Program-made: the position numbers and the translations under genes
Notes under the pieces: model-generated
Database searches by the model: none
What the model saw: only the letters and a program-made list of their open reading frames with translations
Told to the model about the DNA's origin: nothing
Part shown: positions 32,118 through 37,518 of the stretch, one piece after another
Position numbering within the stretch: position 1 is the stretch's first letter
Layout: every line of letters starts with the position of its first letter
From: Prevotellaceae bacterium KH2P17
GTDB lineage: Bacteria; Bacteroidota; Bacteroidia; Bacteroidales; Bacteroidaceae
Direction: 5' to 3'
NCBI GenBank assembly: GCA_900199655.1
Contig: FZRE01000024.1
Coordinates: forward strand, 1 to 37,518
Length of the DNA stretch: 37,518 nucleotides

Positions 32118-32597
32118 ATGACAAAGATTTATGACTACAAAGCGCTGACCAGCAAGGGTCAGGAGTTGGACTTCAAGCTGTTTGAGGGCAAAGTTCTCCT
32201 CATCGTGAACACCGCCAGCAAGTGTGGATTTACGCCCCAGTTTGCCGGTCTGGAGGAACTAAACCAGAAGTACAAGGACCGCGGATTGGTGGTAATAGGG
32301 TTCCCCTGCAACCAGTTCGGCAATCAGGATCCGGGCTCGGACGAGGAAATTTCGGGCTTCTGTCAGCTCAACTACGGCGTTACGTTCCAAATCATGAAGA
32401 AGGTGGACGTGAACGGCGACAATGCCGACCCCATCTTCAAGTACCTCAAGGAACAAACTGGCGGATTGCTGGGCAGTGCCATCAAGTGGAATTTTACCAA
32501 GTTCCTGATTTCGCGCAACGGCGATACCATCAAGCGTTTTGCCCCCGTGACAGCTCCCAAAAAGCTGGAAAAGGATATCGAAAAGATGTTAGGATAG
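32118..32597 (+). CDS. gpx: glutathione-peroxidase-family thiol peroxidase
   Basis: A 159-residue peroxidase of the GPx fold. The catalytic tetrad is Cys36 (NTASKCGFTPQ), Gln66 (FPCNQFG), Trp124 and Asn125 (IKWNFTKF). It uses Cys rather than selenocysteine, and bacterial forms usually take electrons from thioredoxin. It is followed 4 nt later by an OhrR-like repressor, so regulation by organic hydroperoxides is likely. Confidence 0.95.
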   Translation: MTKIYDYKALTSKGQELDFKLFEGKVLLIVNTASKCGFTPQFAGLEELNQKYKDRGLVVIGFPCNQFGNQDPGSDEEISGFCQLNYGVTFQIMKKVDVNGDNADPIFKYLKEQTGGLLGSAIKWNFTKFLISRNGDTIKRFAPVTAPKKLEKDIEKMLG

Positions 32598-32601
32598 GCT
32601 C

Positions 32602-33051
32602 ATGTCACACGCTCAACTGAAACTCGACAGCCAGCTCTGCTTCCGTCTCTATACGGCCAGCCGGCTCATTACGCAGGCTTACCACCCCTTTCTACAGGAG
32701 TTGGGCATCACGTATCCGCAGTATCTGGTGCTCATGGTGCTGTGGGAGAACGACCGCCAGCTGGTGAACGACATCGCCCGCCGGCTGGTTCTGGAAACCA
32801 ATACCGTAACACCGCTCATTCAGCGGATGGAGAAACAGGGGCTTGTGACCAAGGAACGCGGCGAACAGGACGGCAGGCAGACCATCGTGTCGCTTACCGA
32901 CAAGGGGCGGGCAATGGAGGAGCAGGCTGCCCGGGTGCCTGCCTGCATGACCGGCATGCTCAATGCCTGCGGGCTTGAGAGCGAGACCCTGCGTGGCCTG
33001 ATTCCTGCCCTTGACGAGCTGATAGACAAGATGAAAACCAGCAAACAGTAA
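32602..33051 (+). CDS. ohrR: OhrR-like MarR-family organic hydroperoxide sensor
   Basis: A 149-residue MarR-family repressor. The N-terminus LKLDSQLCFRLYTASRLIT places the redox-sensing Cys13 as in OhrR, and GITYPQYLVLMVLWE is the following helix of that family. The winged helix-turn-helix lies at about 50-100 (NTVTPLIQRMEKQGLVTKER). OhrR is derepressed by oxidation of the Cys by organic hydroperoxides. Its usual partner Ohr is absent; a GPx-type enzyme stands in its place. Confidence 0.9.
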   Translation: MSHAQLKLDSQLCFRLYTASRLITQAYHPFLQELGITYPQYLVLMVLWENDRQLVNDIARRLVLETNTVTPLIQRMEKQGLVTKERGEQDGRQTIVSLTDKGRAMEEQAARVPACMTGMLNACGLESETLRGLIPALDELIDKMKTSKQ

Positions 33052-33592
33052 GAGAAAGAGGAAAAAGAACCGGTACGGACTGACGAATATCATCCGACCG
33101 AATAATCCAACAGCCATCACGGAACGGTCTCCGTCTGCCAGTTTGCATTCTTACGGAAGCCGTTCCCGGTGGCTGATTTTACATACTTGCAGCCGGTGGC
33201 ATGCCGACAGGGGCTTCTGCCTCCGGCTGTCGTGCTGCCGGCTTTTGGCATTTGCCGGTCCTTTGCGGCATGTAACGCTGCGAAGTTGCACTCTGCGGAG
33301 AATTCCGTCAGTGCTGTTAAGGGTATTCACAGCTTGGAGGTAAGGATGGCAAACGTGGCTCCCCATTGTTCTCTCGGTGCACGTTTTTCCAGTTAAAAGT
33401 GTCGCCTAAAAAAGTTTACAACAGCGTCTTTATGCTTGCGATATTTCCAATCAGCAAGCCACTTGGCCATAAATACGCGAAAATAGCGCCACTTTTAAAT
33501 TGCTGATAATCAGAAGTTTGTGTTTTTCTCATATTCTACAGGCTCCTTAAAGCCCACTTTTTACCCCTTTTCTGCCCCAATATTTCATTTTC

Positions 33593-33692
33593 AGAGCTAT
33601 CCTTCAACAATGCCGAAGCTATCCTTCAGCCTTCTTGGAGCTGTCCTTCAACGATACCGAAGCTATCCTTTCGGGTGGCCGAAGGTGTATTT
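33593..33692 (+). repeat. 22-bp dyad repeat array, copy 4
   Basis: Five units with a common core: CTATCCTTCA, CTATCCTTCA, CTGTCCTTCA, CTATCCTTTC and a degenerate GTGTATTTTA. They start at 33597, 33619, 33641, 33663 and 33685, exactly 22 bp apart. Units 2-5 are preceded by GAAG or GGAG, so a unit is a dyad GAAGCTATCCTTC. The family matches copy 2 inside the operon. Confidence 0.85.
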
Positions 33693-33840
33693 TACGCGTC
33701 TCAACCCATTAAACTACCTCTTTTGTCAGCTGTTTCTCCCGAACATGTAGCACGTTTTGTCGGCATCTTTTCTTAACAGTCATACTCGTTACATCAATCT
33801 ATTTCCGGCTTCATTCGGTAAAAAGGAGAGGGCGGGAAAC

Positions 33841-33876
33841 AAAAAAGGGGATTCTCGAAAGAATCCCCTTTTTTAA
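33841..33876 (-). terminator. terminator downstream of tRNA-Lys
   Basis: AAAAAAGGGGATTC pairs with GAATCCCCTTTTTT around a TCGAAA loop. Read on the minus strand it ends in six T directly after the tRNA. Confidence 0.9.
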
Positions 33877-33884
33877 CTGCTTTG

Positions 33885-33957
33885 TGACTCGTATGGGGCT
33901 CGAACCCATGACCCCAACATTAAAAGTGTTGTGCTCTACCAGCTGAGCTAACGAGTC
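33885..33957 (-). tRNA. tRNA-Lys (anticodon UUU)
   Basis: A 73-nt tRNA read on the minus strand. The acceptor pairs GACTCGT/ACGAGTC, the D-arm is GCTCAGCTGGTAGAGC, the anticodon loop is CTTTTAA in a CAACA/TGTTG stem, and the T-arm is ATGGGTTCGAGCCCCAT. The discriminator base is A and CCA is not encoded. Confidence 0.97.
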
Positions 33958-34049
33958 AATGCTCCAACTTCCATTTCTGAAAGCGAGTGCAAAGTTAGTG
34001 CTTTATTTTTAAACAGACAAATTATGCGGGCGTTTTTTATCCTGAATGT

Positions 34050-35195
34050 TTATTTTTGACCGCTTTCCGGCGTCGTGTCAGTGACTTCCGGTTCGATGGG
34101 AACAGCCTCGTCCTCGGGCGAGAGCGTAACCTGATTCTCCTTGGTAACGTACCGCTGCCAGTACGCCATGAGCAGGGTAGTGAGCGGCAAGGCTATAATG
34201 AGGCCGATGAAACCGAGCAGGGTGCCCCATACGGAGAGCGAAAGCAGCAGGATGGCGGGGTTCAGTCCCATCGCCTTGCCCATTATCTTGGGCGTTACAA
34301 TCATGTCGGTGATAACCTGCACAAGGACGAACAAGCCTACTGCAAGTCCGAAAACGAACAGGAAACTCTGTCCCGTATCTGCCGCCTTGAGCATGGCCAG
34401 AAAGGCGGTAGGTATGAGTGCGAAGGTGTGCAGATAAGGTACGAGGTCGAGAATGCCGATGAGGATGCCGAGACCGATGGCCATGGGAAAGTCCATGATG
34501 GTAAAGCCGATGCAGAACATGATGCCCATGCACAGGGCTACCATGCCCTGGCCACGGATGTAGTTGTTGAGTTCACGCTCCACGTCTTTCATGAGTTCGC
34601 GCCAGAAAGGACGGTTCTTTTCCGGGAATATGCGTATCCAGTTGTTGGTAAGGTACTCATAATCGTTGAGGATAAAGAACATATATAATAAGGTAATGAG
34701 CGATCCGATGATGCTGATGATGACGTTGGCCGTTTGTCCCAGTACCGAGAAGACTTTGGGCATGGCTGTCTTGACGGCGTCGGAGAAGTCCTCGCTGCGG
34801 AAAACCTTTTCCACTTCGGCCTGGTGCTTGCTTATCCACTCGGATATGCTTGCCGTCAGGTCGTTGGTGTGTGCAGTGTCGTTAACCCACTTGGTCAGTA
34901 TTTCGCCCACTTTCTGGAACTGTTCTATCATCGGCGGCACAATCATGTAAACGATAAGGGCGATGACGGCCAGAACGAAGATGAGCGTGATGATGATGGA
35001 GAGCGAGCGTACGCGCACGTGCATCTTGTACTGTACGAACTTTACGATGGGGTAGAGCAGGTAGGCAAACAGCCACGCGATGAAGAACGGCAGCAGTACG
35101 GCACTCAGGTAGTTGACCATGTACAGCACGGCAAACACGAGAAGGAGGGTTCCCGTCCACCTGATGAATTTATCGAAAGTTATCTTCTGTCCCAT
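34050..35195 (-). CDS. AI-2E-family transporter (PerM/YdiK-like)
   Basis: A 381-residue integral membrane protein with about eight helices. The first pair is at residues 10-50 (LLLVFAVLYMVNYLSAVLLPFFIAWLFAY is the hydrophobic start), a soluble helical middle follows, and the later helices include the family hallmark GLVLGIL-like stretch and VTPKIMGKAMGLNPA. The tail is acidic and unordered. The substrate is not known; the AI-2 exporter label of the family should not be taken literally. It follows thymidine kinase by 45 nt and probably shares its transcript. Confidence 0.9.
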   Translation of the reverse strand: MGQKITFDKFIRWTGTLLLVFAVLYMVNYLSAVLLPFFIAWLFAYLLYPIVKFVQYKMHVRVRSLSIIITLIFVLAVIALIVYMIVPPMIEQFQKVGEILTKWVNDTAHTNDLTASISEWISKHQAEVEKVFRSEDFSDAVKTAMPKVFSVLGQTANVIISIIGSLITLLYMFFILNDYEYLTNNWIRIFPEKNRPFWRELMKDVERELNNYIRGQGMVALCMGIMFCIGFTIMDFPMAIGLGILIGILDLVPYLHTFALIPTAFLAMLKAADTGQSFLFVFGLAVGLFVLVQVITDMIVTPKIMGKAMGLNPAILLLSLSVWGTLLGFIGLIIALPLTTLLMAYWQRYVTKENQVTLSPEDEAVPIEPEVTDTTPESGQK

Positions 35196-35240
35196 GTTCT
35201 TATGTATGTTGAGTTATTTCAGTTGATGGTTGCGCGTGGG

Positions 35241-35846
35241 CTATTCCTTTGCAGCTTGCCGGCGGCAGGCTTCTTCCTCGAGCGCCTTTTGGTAGCAGTC
35301 GCGGCACAGCGGTTCGTATTCTGCCTTCTCGCCCAGCATCACCCGCTTCTCGTTGGCCACCAGTCTGTGGCTCACATAGGCCAGCGCGCCGCACTTCACG
35401 CAGATGGCATGCACCTTGGTAACCTCGTCGGCGATGGCGCACAGTGCCGGAATGGGGCCGAAGGGCTTGCCCTGAAAATCCATGTCGAGCCCCGCAATGA
35501 TGACGCGCACGCCCTTGTTGGCCAGTTCATTGCACACATCAACCAGTCCGTCGTCCAGAAACTGGGCCTCGTCTATGCCCACCACGTCGATTTCTGATGC
35601 GAGGAGGAGAATGGAAGCAGACGAGTCTATCGGCGTACAGGGGATGGCATTATGGTCGTGGCTGACCACATCGTCGTCAGAATACCGCGTATCAATCGAA
35701 GGTTTGAATATTTCAACCTTCTGTCTGGCAAACTTTGCCCGCTTCATTCGCCGGATGAGTTCCTCCGTTTTGCCGGAGAACATCGACCCGCACACCACTT
35801 CTATTCTTCCCGGGCGGTGTGTTTCGCCCATAAGATTTTCCATCAT
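35241..35846 (-). CDS. tdk: thymidine kinase
   Basis: A 201-residue type II thymidine kinase that phosphorylates thymidine with ATP. It has the P-loop GSMFSGKT (20-27), the catalytic Glu93 in DEAQF, and the zinc site Cys149, 152, 181, 184 (CVKC, CRDC). The promoter (35855-35885) puts the transcription start only a few bases before ATG 35846. A later in-frame ATG at 35831 ([13 protein letters not shown]) would have a normal short leader, so the first five codons are uncertain. Confidence 0.95.
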   Translation of the reverse strand: MMENLMGETHRPGRIEVVCGSMFSGKTEELIRRMKRAKFARQKVEIFKPSIDTRYSDDDVVSHDHNAIPCTPIDSSASILLLASEIDVVGIDEAQFLDDGLVDVCNELANKGVRVIIAGLDMDFQGKPFGPIPALCAIADEVTKVHAICVKCGALAYVSHRLVANEKRVMLGEKAEYEPLCRDCYQKALEEEACRRQAAKE

Positions 35847-35854
35847 AGCAGTTG

Positions 35855-35885
35855 CAAAGATAGTGGAAAAAGCAGATAAATCAAA
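35855..35885 (-). promoter_or_regulatory. promoter of tdk and the permease
   Basis: On the minus strand, TTTG (35882-35885), a 19-bp gap and TATCTTTG (35855-35862) match the consensus. The predicted transcript starts within a few bases of the first ATG. Confidence 0.75.
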
Positions 35886-36105
35886 GCCATCTGCCCAAAA
35901 AGTTGGATGTTCGGTCTCCGTCTTCTTGACAGTGAGGATTTTTCTTTGGCTGGTATGGCTGCGGAACTGCTGCTTGTCGGTGAGGCAGGGAACGGGAAAC
36001 GGTAACCCCTCTCGCCATCGTTTGATGGCCTGTTTATTCCTTTCCGGGTGTAGATGTCAACGAAGAAGTCAGAACACCAGCCGCCAAGAGGCGCTGTTTT
36101 TGCCG

Positions 36106-36561
36106 TCATTTCAGCTGATATTCGGTGTAAACGGCCGATTTAAAACTTGCTTCAATCCCCAGCACATTGTATTCGTTGGGGATAAACACCCGGTGTTCGT
36201 ATATAATATAAGGTATGGGCACGCCTCGGTCTATCCTGTAACTTAGGTTGCGCCGTTTGTCAATCAGCAGCGTGTAGTCTACCCACGAATGTACAAAACG
36301 GTTGAAAACCGTTACGGCCTCGTAGTTGGCCGTGTCGCGCGGGTCGACGAATAGCAGCGTGCCGTCATCCGGCCAAGTGGCAGTTGTGTCGTCCGCTTCT
36401 GCTATCAAATACTCCGGCGGAAAGTCAGCAAGGCATTGCCGCACGGCTTGGGGCAACCCTTCAAAGCGCATGCTGCCTTGCTTCAGGTCTTTCAGGCGAT
36501 AGTCGTAAGAACTGCATCCGCAGCAGACAACGAGGAGCAGAACGAGGAAATGTTTCATCAA
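36106..36561 (-). CDS. small lipoprotein of unknown function
   Basis: A 151-residue protein with a signal peptide and a Cys-rich lipobox-like end (LLLVVCCGCSS, lipidated Cys probably at 16). The mature part is a compact mixed alpha/beta domain rich in Tyr and Asp (DDTTATWPDDGTLLFVDPRD). I do not recognise a family. It starts 54 nt downstream of the pseudopilin-like gene on the same strand and may share its transcript. Confidence 0.65.
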   Translation of the reverse strand: MMKHFLVLLLVVCCGCSSYDYRLKDLKQGSMRFEGLPQAVRQCLADFPPEYLIAEADDTTATWPDDGTLLFVDPRDTANYEAVTVFNRFVHSWVDYTLLIDKRRNLSYRIDRGVPIPYIIYEHRVFIPNEYNVLGIEASFKSAVYTEYQLK

Positions 36562-36615
36562 ACGATAGTTTTTGTTTTACACTTAACGCTATGGCAGGCT
36601 ACGGCCAAGGGCCGG

Positions 36616-37290
36616 TTACTTGGGCACATATAACGGCGTGCTTGTACCATGCCTGTAATCAACCGATACGGAAATGCCCGCCTCGGTATAGAAAGTCCAC
36701 AATCCAATTCTATTTGCGCCGTCATCTTCGGGGTCTTTACAGAACGTAATCCAGCCTAAGCCTGCAAACCTGCCGTCCTTGTAATAGTTTCTGACGTAGG
36801 CCAATGAGTCGGGCGCGGTGGCATGACCTTCTGGTTGCAGTCGCAAAACATTTGGTTTTACGCTGTCAATGACCGTGCTGTCAATCCAGCCGTTGGTATA
36901 ACACGCTTGGATGTGTTCGAAGATGGTTTGTCGTTTCTCCCTGTCAGAGACGTAGCTGAACCCGTCAAGCCATGTTTCAAGTAACGAGTCGTAGACGTAC
37001 GTCTCATCAGGTCCGGCCGTAAAGTATAGGCTGTAGGTGCCGTCCTGCCACCGGTCGTAAAAGAAAGTGACCCCGCCCAGCGCGTTGCCGTCGCCTTTTG
37101 CCGGTATGCCCAGCACGCCGAGATTGTCAGGATAGGCCCCGTGGCGGGACTTGTAAGCCTCGATACGCGCCACAATCCGGTTTCCTTTGGCCTCCGTCCG
37201 GCTTCTCCAGGTGAGGCAGAAGTAAGTCCACAAGCCCACCAGCAGCACGAGAACCGCCAGACATACGATAAGGATACGCTTCTTCATCAA
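36616..37290 (-). CDS. membrane-anchored protein with pseudopilin-like N-terminus
   Basis: A 224-residue protein with one N-terminal membrane helix (ILIVCLAVLVLLVGLWTYF) followed by a helix and IEAYKSRHGAYPDNLGVLG. This last block resembles type II secretion GspG-like pseudopilins, where a chain of KxxxGxYP kind follows the long helix. The rest is a soluble globular domain with a DETYVYDSLLETWLDGFSY block. No prepilin peptidase site or secretion genes are nearby, so it may be a solitary protein of this fold. A -7 element lies at 37306-37313. Confidence 0.65.
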   Translation of the reverse strand: MMKKRILIVCLAVLVLLVGLWTYFCLTWRSRTEAKGNRIVARIEAYKSRHGAYPDNLGVLGIPAKGDGNALGGVTFFYDRWQDGTYSLYFTAGPDETYVYDSLLETWLDGFSYVSDREKRQTIFEHIQACYTNGWIDSTVIDSVKPNVLRLQPEGHATAPDSLAYVRNYYKDGRFAGLGWITFCKDPEDDGANRIGLWTFYTEAGISVSVDYRHGTSTPLYVPK

Positions 37291-37305
37291 TCAACTTCTT
37301 GCGCA

Positions 37306-37313
37306 CAAATATA
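37306..37313 (-). promoter_or_regulatory. -7 element of the pseudopilin-like gene
   Basis: TATATTTG on the minus strand, 16 bp before the start at 37290. There is no clear TTTG at the -33 position. Confidence 0.45.
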
Positions 37314-37388
37314 GTGAATATTTTTATTCCTGTACTCTTTTTGACGTTGAAAGTGCGATTTTCGGCGGCACTGCCGGTGCTGGTGACC

Positions 37389-37518
37389 TGTACTGAATAA
37401 GTTGACAGTTTACATCAACCAAAAAAAGTAAAAAGTCATGAAACAGTACAATGAAATCGAAAAATTAGAGTTATTACGTCGGTACCTCACGAGTGGCCTG
37501 TCGATACGCGCCTTTTCC
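37389..37518 (+). mobile_element. left end of an insertion sequence, probably IS3-like
   Basis: The stretch from TGTACTGAATAAGTTGACAG, followed by A-rich sequence and the start of a transposase-like ORF, looks like an IS left end. The TG start and small HTH protein suggest IS3-like elements, but the element is cut by the window and the family is a guess. Confidence 0.5.
37438..37518 (+). CDS. transposase helix-turn-helix protein, N-terminal part
   Basis: Only 27 codons are in the window. The peptide MKQYNEIEKLELLRRYLTSG, followed by LSIRAFS, resembles the helix-turn-helix start of OrfA-type transposase proteins (charged helix, then SGLSIRAF). The ATG follows a run of A-rich sequence with AAAAAGTA upstream. 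Confidence 0.6.
   Translation, partial: MKQYNEIEKLELLRRYLTSGLSIRAFS

Larger units (their letters stand above)
33052..33884. other. 830-base noncoding region
   Basis: No gene is supported here. It holds a five-unit 22-bp repeat array (33593-33692) and the terminator of the tRNA (33841-33876). A GC-rich part (33180-33300) has several CCGGC/GCCGG pairs, maybe degenerate repeats. Short open frames on both strands lack any family resemblance and are rejected. Confidence 0.6.

Noticed and set aside
33143..33750. Short open frames in the noncoding region
   Set aside because: No start signals or family resemblance, and one runs through the repeat array.

Overview
ORGANISM. The window reads as a moderately GC-rich member of the Bacteroidales, most like Prevotellaceae. 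Promoters follow the Bacteroidetes pattern (TTTG or TTG, a 19-21 bp gap, then TAnnTTTG). The tRNA gene lacks an encoded CCA. Several proteins belong to families typical of the phylum: an HU-like protein with a long C-terminal domain, a FjTAL-like tyrosine ammonia-lyase and a cambialistic-type superoxide dismutase. Genus-level assignment is inference. LAYOUT. 1-286 is the 3' end of an IS21-type element (end of istB). 478-3674 holds a superoxide dismutase, divergent oxyR, and a secreted TraB/GumN-like protein. 4047-4700 encodes an HU-like regulator. 4881-26303 is one long + strand operon of 23 genes with mostly overlapping or nearly touching junctions, ending at a strong intrinsic terminator (26329-26372). 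26666-29094 is a second two-gene unit (acyl-activating ligase and acyltransferase) of the same pathway. 29222-33051 is a chromosomal stretch: NlpE-like lipoprotein, RidA, phosphohexomutase, a 24-codon small ORF, glutathione-peroxidase-type peroxidase and an OhrR-like repressor. After 830 noncoding bases come tRNA-Lys, an AI-2E-family permease, thymidine kinase and two small envelope proteins. The window ends in the 5' end of another insertion sequence. HOW THE GENES WORK TOGETHER. 4881-29094 is an aryl-polyene (APE) / flexirubin-type pigment cluster of the Bacteroidetes kind. Tyrosine ammonia-lyase makes 4-coumarate and the ligase at 26666 probably activates it. Two acyl carrier proteins carry the chain. 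Three complete ketosynthases, two short ketosynthase-like proteins, a FabG-type reductase and two hotdog dehydratases extend it into a conjugated polyene. A methyltransferase probably decorates the aryl head. A thioesterase, three acyltransferase domains, a GT2 glycosyltransferase, an MMPL exporter fused to a PlsC domain, a LolA-like carrier, a 4-TM transporter and an outer-membrane protein would attach the pigment to a lipid and move it to the outer membrane. A tandem pair of RetSat/CrtI-like oxidoreductases may adjust saturation. The dialkylresorcinol genes (darA/darB) of true flexirubin clusters are not in the window. MOST UNUSUAL SIGNALS. (i) The two dehydratases carry complementary halves of the FabZ active site: one keeps the Glu and lacks the His, the other the reverse. 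(ii) Each of the two short ketosynthase-like proteins is ATGA-coupled to a full ketosynthase, suggesting two KS/chain-length-factor pairs. (iii) A family of arrays of 22-bp dyad-symmetric units occurs at four places; two copies bracket the main operon in opposite orientation and one lies inside the operon just before the LolA-like gene.
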